A model generated the notes under the pieces. That model did no database searches, had not been told where the DNA came from, and saw only the letters and a program-made list of their open reading frames with translations. The translations under genes were made by a program, and so were the position numbers. This document shows positions 9,096-18,386 of a stretch of 64,000 nt of DNA, in pieces (the first letter of the stretch is position 1; each line of letters starts with the position of its first letter). Location of the stretch: contig NZ_JAJQRG010000004.1 of NCBI RefSeq assembly GCF_021228235.1, positions 62,001 through 126,000 on the forward strand, written 5' to 3'. Source of the stretch: Pseudophaeobacter flagellatus. GTDB taxonomy: Bacteria; Pseudomonadota; Alphaproteobacteria; Rhodobacterales; Rhodobacteraceae.

Positions 9096-10411
9096 GCCAT
9101 GACGCCGCACAAACCGATGCCGAATGGTCGGCCCGCCGCCCGCTTTGGCTGGGAGTCTGGGCGCTTCTGATCCTGCTGGGCGGCTTTGGCTCCTGGGCGG
9201 TGATGTCCTCGATTGCCGGGGCGGTTGTTGCCTCGGGGCGGATCGAAGTCGATCAAAACCGCCAGGTGGTGCAGCATCTGGATGGCGGTATCGTTGCCGA
9301 AATCCTGGTGGAGGAAGGCGATAGTGTTGCGCGCGGCGAGATGCTCTTGCGGCTGGACGCCAAAGAGCTGCGCTCGCAATTGGCCATCACCGAGGGTCAG
9401 CTGTTTGAGATGATGGCGCGCCGCGGGCGCCTGGAAGCCGAGCGCGACGGCGCTGCCGAGATCAGCTTTGCCGCAGAACTGCTGGCGCTGGCGCAGGCGC
9501 GCCCGGAGGTGGCGGATCTGGTCGAGGGCCAGCGCCGCCTGTTTGTGGCGCGCGGCGAATCCATTGCGCGTGAGATCGAACAGCTGGACAAGCGCAGTGC
9601 GCAGACGCGGGATCAGATCACCGGGGTCAAGGCGCAGCAGGACTCGATGGAGTTGCAGCTAGAGCTGATCGCCGAAGAACTGAAAAATCAGGTGACCCTG
9701 CTGGAACGTGGATTGGCCCAGGCGGGAACAGTGCTGAACCTGCGCCGCACCCAAGCGGACCTGAGCGGTCGTTTGGGGGAACTTATCGCCACCGAAGCCC
9801 AGGCCTTGGGGCGCATCACCGAAACCGAGATTGAGATCCTGAAACTGGGCTCTGCCCGGCGCGAAGAGGCCATTACCCAGCTGCGCGACCTGCGCTATCA
9901 AGAACTGGAACTGGCCGAGAACCGCCAGACCCTGCTGGAACGACTGAACCGGCTGGATATCACCGCGCCGGTCTCGGGGATTATCTATGATATGCAGGTG
10001 CATACGCCGCGCTCGGTTCTTCGGGCGGCGGATCCGGTGCTCTTTCTGGTACCGCAGGACCGGCCACTGGTGATTGCTGCGCAGGTGGCACCCACCGATA
10101 TCGACCAGATCTATGTTGGCCAGGATGTAACCCTGCGGTTTTCGGCTCTGGACCAGCGCAATACGCCGGATCTGTTTGGCACGGTGACGCAGGTTTCGGC
10201 GGATTCTTTTGAGGACGAAGGCACGCGGGTGTCCTATTATCGGGCCGAGATTGAACTGAACCCCGGTGAGGTACATCGCCTGCCAGCCGGTGCCGTACTG
10301 ATCCCAGGCATGCCGGTTGAAAGCTACATTCGCACCCAGGATCGATCACCGATGGCCTATCTGGTGAAGCCGCTGGCCGACTATTTTGTCAAAGCCTTCC
10401 GCGAAGACTGA
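9092..10411 (+). CDS. Type I secretion periplasmic adaptor (HlyD/PrtE family)
   Basis: 439-residue membrane-fusion protein linking the PrtD-type ATPase to an outer-membrane channel. One membrane helix (about residues 18-45) follows a short cytoplasmic N-terminus. The lipoyl half-motif [19 protein letters not shown], long coiled-coil helices (about 110-290) and the beta-barrel segment [16 protein letters not shown] are typical of the family. The ATG is inside the end of the preceding gene (ATGA overlap). No TolC-type gene is nearby, so the outer-membrane partner must be encoded elsewhere. Confidence 0.92.
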   Translation: MSHDAAQTDAEWSARRPLWLGVWALLILLGGFGSWAVMSSIAGAVVASGRIEVDQNRQVVQHLDGGIVAEILVEEGDSVARGEMLLRLDAKELRSQLAITEGQLFEMMARRGRLEAERDGAAEISFAAELLALAQARPEVADLVEGQRRLFVARGESIAREIEQLDKRSAQTRDQITGVKAQQDSMELQLELIAEELKNQVTLLERGLAQAGTVLNLRRTQADLSGRLGELIATEAQALGRITETEIEILKLGSARREEAITQLRDLRYQELELAENRQTLLERLNRLDITAPVSGIIYDMQVHTPRSVLRAADPVLFLVPQDRPLVIAAQVAPTDIDQIYVGQDVTLRFSALDQRNTPDLFGTVTQVSADSFEDEGTRVSYYRAEIELNPGEVHRLPAGAVLIPGMPVESYIRTQDRSPMAYLVKPLADYFVKAFRED

Positions 10412-10509
10412 AGTCAAGCGCAAGGCGGCTTGTTGCGTTTTTGCTCTTTTCGGCGGCGCCCAAGGGCGCTAGCGTCGCCGCGAAACATGGGCGTTGAAGG
10501 AGCGTGGCA

Positions 10510-10968
10510 ATGAGCATCGAAGCGAAACTGAAAGATCTGGGCGTTACCCTGCCAGAGGCTCCGGCTCCGGCGGCCAATTACGTGCCCTATGTCGTTGCTG
10601 GCGACATGGTCTATGTCTCGGGTCAGATTTCGTCTGACGAAAACGGGCTGATCACCGGCACCCTGGGCGCTGACATGGATGTGGCAGCGGGGCAGGTGGC
10701 GGCCAAGCGCTGTGCCATTTCCCTTCTGGCGCAGTTGAAAGCCGCCTGTGGTGGTGATCTCGACCGTCTGGTGCAGGTTGTGAAACTGGGGGCTTTTGTC
10801 AATTCCACTGCCGATTTCACCCAGCAGCCGCAGGTGGTGAACGGGGCCTCTGATTTTCTTGTGGCAGCGCTTGGTGATGCCGGGCGCCATGCGCGTGCAG
10901 CGGTGAGTGCGCCATCGTTGCCGATGGGTGTCGCTGTTGAAATTGATGCGGTGTTCCAGATCAAATGA
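10510..10968 (+). CDS. ridA: RidA-family enamine/imine deaminase
   Basis: 152 residues of the YjgF/YER057c/UK114 family, small trimeric proteins that hydrolyse reactive enamines and imines released by PLP enzymes. Visible core: VYVSGQISSDENGLITGTLG and a C-terminal RHARAAVSAPSLPMGVAVEI that carries the substrate-binding arginine. The ATG at 10510 is seven bases after GAAGGAG, better than the in-frame GTG at 10504. It overlaps the following phosphodiesterase by four bases. It belongs to a longer RidA subfamily than the roughly 130-residue E. coli protein. Confidence 0.88.
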   Translation: MSIEAKLKDLGVTLPEAPAPAANYVPYVVAGDMVYVSGQISSDENGLITGTLGADMDVAAGQVAAKRCAISLLAQLKAACGGDLDRLVQVVKLGAFVNSTADFTQQPQVVNGASDFLVAALGDAGRHARAAVSAPSLPMGVAVEIDAVFQIK

Positions 10969-11738
10969 GGCCAGAGCTGCCTGCCGCGTTCCTGACCTTG
11001 CCTGTCGCGCATCGGGCGCTGCACGATCTGCGGCATGGCCGTCCGGAAAACAGCCGCGCGGCCATTCGGGCTGCGATGGCGGCGGGCTATGCCATTGAAA
11101 TTGATCTGCAGGCCGCCAGTGATGGCTGCCCGATGGTATTTCACGATGACCTGCTGGATCGGGTGACACCGGCCCAGGGCCGGGTGCGCGACCACAGCCA
11201 GGCTGAGCTGGAGGCGATCCCTCTGAGCGGCGGCAATGGCGAAACCATTCCCACCCTGCAAGAGGTGCTGGACCTGGTTGCAGGGCAGGTGCCCTTGCTG
11301 ATCGAGATCAAGGATCAGGATGGCCAGCTTGGTGCAAACACCGGTGCGTTGGAAGCGGCCACGGCCCGCGCCCTGGCCGGTTATGCCGGGCCAGTGGCAG
11401 TGATGTCCTTTAATCCGCATGCCGTTGCGGCGCTGGCCAAATATGCGCCCGACATCCCCCGTGGTCTGGTGACCAGCGCCTATGACCCCAAAGACTGGGA
11501 GGGCCTGGCTTTGGACGTCTGCAATCGCCTGCGCGAGATCCCCGACTTTGACAGCAGCCAGGCCTGTTTCATCAGCCATGAGATCGGCGATCTGTCACGC
11601 GAACGGGTGCAGGCGCTGCGCGCCGCCGGAATTCCGGTTCTGGCCTGGACGCTGAAATCGCTCGAGGCAGAGGCCGAGGCACGCAAATGGGTCGATAATG
11701 TCACCTTCGAGCAATATCTTTCGCCGCTGTCGGGTTGA
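10965..11738 (+). CDS. ugpQ: Glycerophosphodiester phosphodiesterase
   Basis: 257-residue TIM-barrel GDPD enzyme releasing glycerol 3-phosphate from deacylated phospholipids. Visible catalytic elements: AHRALHD then RPENSRAA, metal ligands in IEIDLQ, the second histidine in FHDDLLDR, and LLIEIKDQ. No signal peptide, so it is cytoplasmic like E. coli UgpQ rather than GlpQ. It is coupled to ridA by an ATGA overlap, and the FemAB-like gene follows 45 bases downstream. Confidence 0.9.
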   Translation: MRPELPAAFLTLPVAHRALHDLRHGRPENSRAAIRAAMAAGYAIEIDLQAASDGCPMVFHDDLLDRVTPAQGRVRDHSQAELEAIPLSGGNGETIPTLQEVLDLVAGQVPLLIEIKDQDGQLGANTGALEAATARALAGYAGPVAVMSFNPHAVAALAKYAPDIPRGLVTSAYDPKDWEGLALDVCNRLREIPDFDSSQACFISHEIGDLSRERVQALRAAGIPVLAWTLKSLEAEAEARKWVDNVTFEQYLSPLSG

Positions 11739-11783
11739 TCCGCCCCAGACACTGACCAAATAAGAGCAGGGCAGGGAGAGCAG

Positions 11784-12971
11784 ATGGATCAAGAACCGGT
11801 TGAAATTCACGTACTTGCCTCGTTGTCGCAGATCGCACCAGAGGCATGGGATGCCTGCGCTTGCCCCGAAAGCGCGGGCGGGCAGCGTGCTGTTGATCCC
11901 TTTACCACCTATCGGTTTCTTGCCGCGCTAGAGAAAAGCGGCTCTGTCGGGGCAGGTACAGGCTGGCAGCCACAATATCTGACCGCCTATATTGATGGCC
12001 AACTGATCGCCTGCGCGCCGCTTTATGCCAAATCCCACAGCCAGGGCGAATATATCTTTGATCACAACTGGGCCCATGCCTACGAGCAGGCCGGTGGGCG
12101 ATACTACCCCAAGCTGCAGATTGCGGTGCCCTTTACCCCCGCCACCGGGCGGCGACTGCTGGTGCGCCCCGGTTTTGAGCGGATTGGCCAATCGGCGCTG
12201 GTGCGGGGGGCGGTGCAACTGGCGCGCGACAATCAGTTGTCCTCGTTGCATTTGACCTTCTGCACCGAAGCAGAGGCCGAGGCGGGCGCGCAAATGGGGC
12301 TGCTGCGGCGCACCAGCCAGCAGTTTCACTGGGTCAATGACGGCTACCCCGATTTTGACGGGTTTCTGGCGGCGCTGTCATCGCGCAAACGCAAGATGAT
12401 CCGCAAGGAACGGGCCCAGGCGCAGGGCTTTGGTGGCTCCATCTGCAGCTATACTGGCGATCAGATCCGGCCTGAACACTGGGATGCCTTCTGGGCGTTT
12501 TATCAAGACACCGGCAGCCGAAAATGGGGTGCGCCCTATCTGACCCGGGATTTCTTTTCGATCCTGCAGGACACCATGGTGGATGACATGCATCTGATCC
12601 TGGCCGAGCGGGAGGGCGCGTTTGTTGCCGGGGCGCTAAATTTTATCGGTCGCGATGCGCTTTTTGGCCGATACTGGGGCTGTTTGGAACATCACCCCTG
12701 CCTGCATTTTGAAATGTGTTACTATCAAGCGATCGAGTTTGCCATCGCGCAGCGGTTGCAGCGGGTCGAAGCTGGGGCGCAGGGGGACCACAAACTGGCG
12801 CGCGGCTATCTGCCGGTTGAAACCCATAGCCTACACTGGCTGGGGGATCCCGGTTTTGCCGAAGCCGTCAGTCGCTATCTCGATGCGGAACGCGATGCCA
12901 TTGCTGAAGAAATCGAGGTACTGACCAGCTATGGCCCGTTTCGGCGCGCCAATGTGGAGGAACAGGAATGA
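11784..12971 (+). CDS. GNAT-fold protein of the DUF482 / FemAB-like family
   Basis: 395 residues. The sequence carries the DUF482 pattern: WDACACPE near the start, then [57 protein letters not shown], and a C-terminal [21 protein letters not shown]. These proteins have two acetyltransferase-like lobes and are annotated as possible peptidoglycan-bridge or acyltransferase enzymes; the true substrate is unknown. The ATG has GGGAGAG just upstream and the gene overlaps phhB by four bases. Confidence 0.8.
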   Translation: MDQEPVEIHVLASLSQIAPEAWDACACPESAGGQRAVDPFTTYRFLAALEKSGSVGAGTGWQPQYLTAYIDGQLIACAPLYAKSHSQGEYIFDHNWAHAYEQAGGRYYPKLQIAVPFTPATGRRLLVRPGFERIGQSALVRGAVQLARDNQLSSLHLTFCTEAEAEAGAQMGLLRRTSQQFHWVNDGYPDFDGFLAALSSRKRKMIRKERAQAQGFGGSICSYTGDQIRPEHWDAFWAFYQDTGSRKWGAPYLTRDFFSILQDTMVDDMHLILAEREGAFVAGALNFIGRDALFGRYWGCLEHHPCLHFEMCYYQAIEFAIAQRLQRVEAGAQGDHKLARGYLPVETHSLHWLGDPGFAEAVSRYLDAERDAIAEEIEVLTSYGPFRRANVEEQE

Positions 12972-13261
12972 ACGAGAAACTATCAGACGCCACCCGAGGG
13001 CCTTTGCTGGACCCATTGTTTCAAAGCGGATGGGAGATGGTCGAGGGCCGCGATGCCATCACCAAGACCTTTGAATTTGGCAGTTTTGTCGAGGCCTTTG
13101 GCTGGATGACCCGTGCGGCCCTTTGGGCCGAAAAATGGAACCATCACCCAGAGTGGAGCAACATCTACAATCGGGTGGTGGTGGTGCTGACCACCCATGA
13201 TGTCGGCGGTATCTCGGCACAGGATGCCAAACTGGCGCGCAAGTTGGAAAGCCTGGCCTGA
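12968..13261 (+). CDS. phhB: 4a-hydroxytetrahydrobiopterin dehydratase (PhhB/DCoH)
   Basis: 97 residues, full length for pterin-4a-carbinolamine dehydratase, which recycles the pterin cofactor of phenylalanine hydroxylase. The active-site block [16 protein letters not shown] carries the paired histidines, and the second half [20 protein letters not shown] matches the family. No phenylalanine hydroxylase gene is in the window, so it may serve another pterin reaction. It is cotranscribed with the preceding FemAB-like gene. Confidence 0.92.
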   Translation: MNEKLSDATRGPLLDPLFQSGWEMVEGRDAITKTFEFGSFVEAFGWMTRAALWAEKWNHHPEWSNIYNRVVVVLTTHDVGGISAQDAKLARKLESLA

Positions 13262-13282
13262 GGGGCCGCCCCCGGTGCCATG

Positions 13283-13314
13283 GGCTGCGCAGGGGAGGTA
13301 TTCCTTGCGCAGCC
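13283..13314. terminator. Hairpin between convergent phhB and peroxiredoxin genes
   Basis: Nine-base-pair inverted repeat GGCTGCGCA (13283-13291) with TGCGCAGCC (13306-13314). There is no T-tract on either side, so factor-independent termination would be weak. Confidence 0.45.
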
Positions 13315-13326
13315 AAGAAGCGGGTT

Positions 13327-13815
13327 TTAGCCCATTGCGGCCAGCAGGCCTTCACCAGCCGAGAGTTCGCACTGGCCAGGGTTTTCTTCCATGTTCAGCA
13401 GGCTGACCACGCCGTCTTCGACCAGCATGGCATAGCGCAGCGAGCGGCCGATCAACCCGGCAGGGGGCGCATAAAACCGCATGCCGATGGCATCGGTGAA
13501 GCTGCTTTCGGCATCTGCCAGCATGGTAATCCCTGCAGCGGTGGCGCCGGTGGCTTCGCCCCAGGCTTGCATCACAAAGGGATCATTGGCCGAGATGCAG
13601 ATGATCTCGTCGACACCCTTGGCCGTGAACTGATCCTTGGTGCGGATAAAGCTGGGCACATGGGCTGAATGGCAGGTGGGGGTAAAGGCTCCAGGCACCG
13701 CAAAGATTGCAACTTTCCGTCCCTTGACCTTGTCGGTGATCTTTACTTGTTCCGGGCCTTCGGCGCCCATCTGGGTCAGCGTGGCGTCGGGCAGTTTCTC
13801 TCCAGCAGAAATCAT
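13327..13815 (-). CDS. Peroxiredoxin (Prx5/AhpE-like)
   Basis: 162 residues of the Prx5 family that reduces hydrogen peroxide and organic peroxides. The peroxidatic cysteine lies in PGAFTPTCHSAHVPSF near residue 49. Further family blocks are CISANDPFVMQAW and LLNMEENPGQCE, where a second Cys could act as resolving residue. The frame is open to 13923, but the ATG at 13815 gives the usual N-terminus MISAGEKLPDATL. It is divergent from the ferredoxin-reductase-like gene by 99 bases. Confidence 0.9.
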   Translation of the reverse strand: MISAGEKLPDATLTQMGAEGPEQVKITDKVKGRKVAIFAVPGAFTPTCHSAHVPSFIRTKDQFTAKGVDEIICISANDPFVMQAWGEATGATAAGITMLADAESSFTDAIGMRFYAPPAGLIGRSLRYAMLVEDGVVSLLNMEENPGQCELSAGEGLLAAMG

Positions 13816-13914
13816 TGCGGCTTTCCTCTGTCGTGGCGATTGCGTTTTGGTTCTTGGCCCCTGTAGGGTCACCGCGACAAGAGACCAGAATATGCGCGAA
13901 AGGCAAAGGGTGAA

Positions 13915-15126
13915 ATGAGCCATATCGTTGTAATCGGAGCCGGGCAGGCCGGATCATCCCTGGTGGCAAAGCTGCGCAAGGATGGGTTTGACGGTGATAT
14001 CACGCTGATTGGTGCCGAAACTGCCCTGCCTTATCAGCGGCCACCCCTGTCCAAGGCCTATCTGCTGGGCGATCTGGCGCTAGAGCGGCTGTTTCTGCGC
14101 CCTGAGAGTTTTTATACCGATCACAACATCACACTGCGCCTGGGGTGTCGGGTGACGGCAATTGATCCTGCTGCCAAAACCGTTTCCATCGGGGATGAGG
14201 TGATTGCCTATGATCAGCTGGCCCTGACCACGGGCTCCGACCCACGGCATCTGCCTGCCGCGATTGGCGGCGACCTTAGCGGTGTCTTTGTGGTGCGCAG
14301 CTTGGCGGATGTGGATGCAATGGCGCCGCATGTGGTTGCCGGTAAGCGGGCGCTGATCGTCGGTGGTGGCTATATCGGGCTAGAGGCGGCGGCGGTCTGC
14401 GCCAAACGCGGCGTTAAGGTCACTCTGGTAGAGATGGCCGAGCGGATCCTGCAACGAGTCGCCGCGCCGGAAACATCCGACTATTTTCGCGCCCTGCATG
14501 GGGACCACGGCGTCGATATTCTGGAAGGTGTCGGGCTGCAGCGGTTGCACGGGGCGGCGGGCAAGGTCAGCCGGGCGGAGCTGAGCAACGGTTCTGTGCT
14601 GGATGTTGATTTTGTCGTTGTTGGTGCAGGCATTACGCCGGGGACACAACTGGCCGAGATGGCCGGGCTGACGCTGGAGAACGGCATCAAGACCGATGCG
14701 CAGGGGCGGACCTCTGATCCGGCGATCTGGTCGGCGGGCGATTGCGCCTCTTTCCCCTATAAGGGGGGGCGCATCCGGTTGGAAAGTGTGCCCAATGCCA
14801 TTGATCAGGCCGAAGTGGTGGCGCAAAACATGATGGGTGCTGTCAAAGACTATGTTGCGACGCCCTGGTTCTGGTCTGATCAATATGACGTCAAACTGCA
14901 GATTGCCGGGTTGAACACTGGCTATGATTCTGTGGTGACGCGGGCTGGTGAGGGGCACACAACCTCATTCTGGTATTACCGGGGCGATCAGTTGGTTGCG
15001 GTGGATGCGATGAATGATCCACGCGCCTATATGGTTGGCAAACGGTTGATAGACATGGGAAAAACCGCTGACAAAGCGGTGGTGGCTGATCCTGCGGCAG
15101 ACTTGAAACCGCTACTGAAAGCATGA
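13915..15126 (+). CDS. FAD/NAD-dependent ferredoxin reductase-type oxidoreductase
   Basis: 403 residues like putidaredoxin/rhodocoxin reductase. The FAD-binding N-terminus IVVIGAGQAGSSLVAKLR, the block LPYQRPPLSKAYL, the NAD-binding ALIVGGGYIGLEAAAVCAKRG, and IWSAGDCASF (second FAD contact) are all present in the expected order, followed by a C-terminal reductase domain. It should pass electrons from NADH to a small iron-sulfur partner; neither a ferredoxin nor an oxygenase is adjacent, so the pathway is unknown. It overlaps rsmD by four bases. Confidence 0.88.
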   Translation: MSHIVVIGAGQAGSSLVAKLRKDGFDGDITLIGAETALPYQRPPLSKAYLLGDLALERLFLRPESFYTDHNITLRLGCRVTAIDPAAKTVSIGDEVIAYDQLALTTGSDPRHLPAAIGGDLSGVFVVRSLADVDAMAPHVVAGKRALIVGGGYIGLEAAAVCAKRGVKVTLVEMAERILQRVAAPETSDYFRALHGDHGVDILEGVGLQRLHGAAGKVSRAELSNGSVLDVDFVVVGAGITPGTQLAEMAGLTLENGIKTDAQGRTSDPAIWSAGDCASFPYKGGRIRLESVPNAIDQAEVVAQNMMGAVKDYVATPWFWSDQYDVKLQIAGLNTGYDSVVTRAGEGHTTSFWYYRGDQLVAVDAMNDPRAYMVGKRLIDMGKTADKAVVADPAADLKPLLKA

Positions 15127-15683
15127 GGATCATCGCAGGTAATTTCCGCGGGCGCGCCCTGACTGCGCTGGGCAAGGGGGATGCGGGCGCGCATCTGCGC
15201 CCCACAACCGACCGGGTGCGCGAAAGCCTGTTCAACGTGCTGGCGCATCAGGTCGATTTCGCGGGTATGCGGGTGCTGGATCTCTTTGCCGGCACCGGCG
15301 CGCTGGGGCTAGAGGCCCTGTCGCGTGGTGCGGAAAATGTCACCTTCGTTGACGATGGCCGTGTGTCACAGGGGCTGATCCGCAAAAACATCGACCTGTG
15401 CCGCGCCGCTGATCACTGCACCTTGATCAGCCGCAATGCGCTGAAGCTGGGGGCAAACAGTGAGGCGCCCTTTGATGTGGTGTTTCTGGATCCTCCCTAT
15501 GGCAAGGCTCTGGGGGAAAAAGCCCTCGCGGCCGCTGAGGCCGGGGGCTGGATTGCTGGGGACGCCCTGATTATCTGGGAAGAGAACGCGCCGATGCCTG
15601 CACCAGACGGTTATGTGCTGCGTGATGTCCGCAAATATGGCGACAGCCATATCACCTTGATGTTGCGTGCTGTTTCAGAATGA
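15123..15683 (+). CDS. rsmD: 16S rRNA (guanine966-N2)-methyltransferase RsmD
   Basis: 186 residues, usual length. The N-terminal MRIIAGNFRGRAL, the binding block LRPTTDRVRESLFN, the SAM loop VLDLFAGTGALGLEALSRGA and the catalytic VFLDPPYGK (DPPY) are all intact. The enzyme methylates the 30S subunit. The start codon lies in the ATGA overlap with the preceding reductase gene. Confidence 0.95.
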   Translation: MRIIAGNFRGRALTALGKGDAGAHLRPTTDRVRESLFNVLAHQVDFAGMRVLDLFAGTGALGLEALSRGAENVTFVDDGRVSQGLIRKNIDLCRAADHCTLISRNALKLGANSEAPFDVVFLDPPYGKALGEKALAAAEAGGWIAGDALIIWEENAPMPAPDGYVLRDVRKYGDSHITLMLRAVSE

Positions 15684-15774
15684 AACAGGGGCGGCAGGAT
15701 TGTGCCCGGGCGGGATTTGCATCCTTGCTTTGATCTGGGCAGGGTGCGGGGGCTTTGCAACAGGATACCGCGCC

Positions 15775-16437
15775 ATGCCAGTGACATTTCCAACGCCAAA
15801 ACTGATTATCTTTGATTGCGACGGCGTCTTGGTCGATAGCGAGCGGGTCTCTAACCAGGCATTGATCGACAATCTTGCACGGCACGGGCTGCATCTGACG
15901 CTAGAGCGATCGTTGGAATTGTTTGTCGGTGGCACCATGCTGGGGGTGATGCAGCAGGCCATCGCCTTGGGGGCTGATTTGCACGCGGACTGGGTGGATG
16001 AAATATATCGCGAAACCTATGCGGCCTTGGAAACAGGTGTGGTGCTGATGCCGGGTGTGACGGATCTGCTGGCCCGGCTGGAGGAGCGGCGCATCCTGAT
16101 CTGCGTGGCGTCCAATGGCAGCGAGGACAAGATGCGCATTACCCTGGGGCAGAACGGGCTGTGGGAACGGTTTCATCCCGGCGCGATGTTCTCGGCGCAT
16201 TCCTTGGGCGTGTCCAAGCCCGATCCGGGGCTGTTTTTGGCGGCGGCCAGCCATTTTGGTGTCCAGGCACGAGACTGCCTGGTGGTTGAGGATAGCGCCA
16301 CCGGTGTCTTGGCGGCAGCGCGCGCCGGGATGCGCTGTCTGGGCTTTGCTCCAGACGGTGACGGCCAAGCCCTTGCAGCGCTGGGGGGCGAGATCTTTAC
16401 CGAAATGGCACAGGTTCCCACGCTGATCGGCCTGTGA
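15775..16437 (+). CDS. HAD-superfamily hydrolase (beta-phosphoglucomutase/phosphatase-like)
   Basis: 220 residues. Motif I IFDCDGVLVDSE holds the nucleophile Asp and the acid/base Asp; later blocks are VASNGSEDKM (motif II), SKPDPGLFLAAA (motif III Lys) and VVEDSATGVLAAARAGM (motif IV). This is subfamily IA with a helical cap, typical of small sugar-phosphate phosphatases or phosphoglucomutases. The open frame starts at 15667, but the ATG at 15775 fits the family N-terminus. Substrate cannot be assigned. Confidence 0.85.
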   Translation: MPVTFPTPKLIIFDCDGVLVDSERVSNQALIDNLARHGLHLTLERSLELFVGGTMLGVMQQAIALGADLHADWVDEIYRETYAALETGVVLMPGVTDLLARLEERRILICVASNGSEDKMRITLGQNGLWERFHPGAMFSAHSLGVSKPDPGLFLAAASHFGVQARDCLVVEDSATGVLAAARAGMRCLGFAPDGDGQALAALGGEIFTEMAQVPTLIGL

Positions 16438-16456
16438 TCCGGCGGTACCCGCAAAC

Positions 16457-16491
16457 AGCAAAGCCCCAACCACAACGGTCGGGGCTTTGCT
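16457..16491. terminator. Bidirectional hairpin between the HAD gene and map
   Basis: Perfect 11-base inverted repeat AGCAAAGCCCC (16457-16467) with GGGGCTTTGCT (16481-16491), loop of 13 bases, placed between convergent genes. Confidence 0.65.
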
Positions 16492-16513
16492 ATGGGTCGC
16501 ACCGAGTGGTGTG

Positions 16514-17323
16514 TCAGCCGTAGGTCGGGTGAAACTTGCCGCCGGGCGACAGGGTGAAGATGTCATAGCCATCTGCGGTCACGCCGATGGAATGTTCAAA
16601 CTGGGCGGTCAGCGATTTGTCGCGGGTGACGGCTGTCCATTCATCGGCCAGGATCTTGGTTTCCGGGCGGCCCAGATTGATCATGGGTTCGATGGTGAAG
16701 AACATGCCCTCTTCCAGTTTCGGGCCAGTGCCGGGGCGGCCATAGTGCAGGACGTTGGGCGGCGCATGAAAGACCTGTCCCAGGCCATGACCGCAGAAAT
16801 CGCGTACCACGCTCATGCGCTGGCTTTCGGCGTAGGACTGGATGGCATGGCCAATATCGCCAAAGGTGTTGCCGGGTTTAACCGCCTCGATCCCCTTCAT
16901 CAGGCTGTCATGGGTGACCTGGATCAGGCGCTCGGCCTTGCGCGACAGCTTGCCTGCCACAAACATCCGCGAGGTATCGCCAAACCAGCCATCGACAATT
17001 ACCGTGACATCAATGTTGAGGATATCTCCGTCTTTCAGCTTTTTGTCGCTTGGGATGCCGTGGCAGACCACGTGGTTTACCGAGATGCAGCTGGCGTGCT
17101 GATAGCCCTTGTAACCGATGGTGGCCGATTTGGCGCCGGCCTCTTCTACCATATTGGTGATGATGCGGTCGATTTCCCCGGTGGTCTGACCGGGCACAAC
17201 ATACACGGCGATGTCATCAAGGATCTGCGCGGCCAGCTTTCCTGCCACATGCATGCCGGCAAAATCGGCCTCTTGGTAAATGCGAATGCCGTCTTTGGTG
17301 GTGCGGCCGTCTTTTGATCTCAT
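16514..17323 (-). CDS. map: Methionine aminopeptidase type I
   Basis: 269-residue metalloprotease that removes the initiator methionine. Metal ligands are visible: Asp in LNIDVTVIVDGWFGDTSRMF, His in CGHGLGQVFHAPPNVLHY, Glu in FFTIEPMINLG and Glu in TAQFEHSIGV. The frame stays open to 17461, but the ATG at 17323 has GGAG upstream and starts the family-typical MRSKDGRTTKDGIRIY. The gene lies just downstream of sfsA on the same strand, 162 bases apart. Confidence 0.95.
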   Translation of the reverse strand: MRSKDGRTTKDGIRIYQEADFAGMHVAGKLAAQILDDIAVYVVPGQTTGEIDRIITNMVEEAGAKSATIGYKGYQHASCISVNHVVCHGIPSDKKLKDGDILNIDVTVIVDGWFGDTSRMFVAGKLSRKAERLIQVTHDSLMKGIEAVKPGNTFGDIGHAIQSYAESQRMSVVRDFCGHGLGQVFHAPPNVLHYGRPGTGPKLEEGMFFTIEPMINLGRPETKILADEWTAVTRDKSLTAQFEHSIGVTADGYDIFTLSPGGKFHPTYG

Positions 17324-17485
17324 CAAGCTGGGCTCCGTAGGCTCGTGTTTTGCAGGGCTATGTAAGCGGATTTGGTGAAAAGAACCAGAGGGCGCGCGGC
17401 AAAACCGAGATCTGCGACCAAATCCTGAAGCCAGTTTGAAAGAAGCCTCAGCAAAAGCCAAGGGGCCAGATCGCGGGCGGTTTGG

Positions 17486-18187
17486 TCAGACGCCGGGCAG
17501 CGGCTTGCCGATGGTGATGGCCTGCGGGGAAATCTCGGTGGTGTAGATCAGCCGTTCCACCCCTGCCGCCTGGGCCCGCTTGAAGGCTGCCGCATAGGTT
17601 GGGTCGATATCGGACGCCAGGGCGAAACGGCTGCAATCGGTGCGCTGTACCAGATAGAATATCACGGCGCGATAGCCTTGGTTGGCCATGTTTGCCAGCT
17701 CGTTCAGATGTTTGGTGCCTCGTGCCGTGACGCTGTCGGGAAATTCTGCCAGCCCCGGCTGGCGCGACAGGGTGACGCTTTTGACCTCGACATAGCAATC
17801 GGGCAGGCCGGGCTGGGACAGCAGGAAATCAATCCGGCTGTTGTCGCCATATTTCACTTCGGGGCGCACCGTCTTATAGGCGGCTAACGCGGGGATTTTG
17901 CCTGCCATCAGGGCGGCCTTCAGGGCACGATTAGGCACCGAGGTATCAACGCCGGTAAAATTCCCATCATCATGCTGCACCAACCGCCAGCCGTATTTCA
18001 GCTTTTTCTTTGGATCATCATTGGGTTCCAGCCAAACCACCATGCCCGGTTCGGCCAGCCCCATCATAGAGCCGGGGTTGGCGCAGTGGGCGGTGATTTC
18101 GCGACCATCCGCCAGGCGGCAATCGGCAAGAAAGCGTTTGTAGCGGCGCAGCAGGGTGGCGCGGATCAGGGGTGTGGTAAAGTCCAT
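17486..18187 (-). CDS. sfsA: SfsA family DNA/RNA nuclease
   Basis: 233 residues, full length. Recognised by RRYKRFLADCRLADG, AHCANPGSMMGL, the catalytic-type block RIDFLLSQPGLPDCYVEVKSVTL spread over about residues 125-150, and DSVTARGTKHLNEL. SfsA was first described as a regulator of maltose genes; the fold is a PD-(D/E)XK-like nuclease. AAGG precedes the ATG by four bases. The biological role here is open. Confidence 0.92.
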   Translation of the reverse strand: MDFTTPLIRATLLRRYKRFLADCRLADGREITAHCANPGSMMGLAEPGMVVWLEPNDDPKKKLKYGWRLVQHDDGNFTGVDTSVPNRALKAALMAGKIPALAAYKTVRPEVKYGDNSRIDFLLSQPGLPDCYVEVKSVTLSRQPGLAEFPDSVTARGTKHLNELANMANQGYRAVIFYLVQRTDCSRFALASDIDPTYAAAFKRAQAAGVERLIYTTEISPQAITIGKPLPGV

Positions 18188-18386
18188 GCGCCTTTGGGTA
18201 ACGCAGGCGGCGGGGATGTCAATCTATCACAGGAATCCCGTCAATAGGCCGGGCAGATCTGCACCCGACTCTTGCGGGCAATTGGGCGCAATTGTCGGAT
18301 GGGACAGGATGGCGTCTTGCCCTCAAGGCAGGAGGAGCTATCCTGCAGAACAGGCCAGACTCAGAGCCGCAACATGGAGCGAACGA

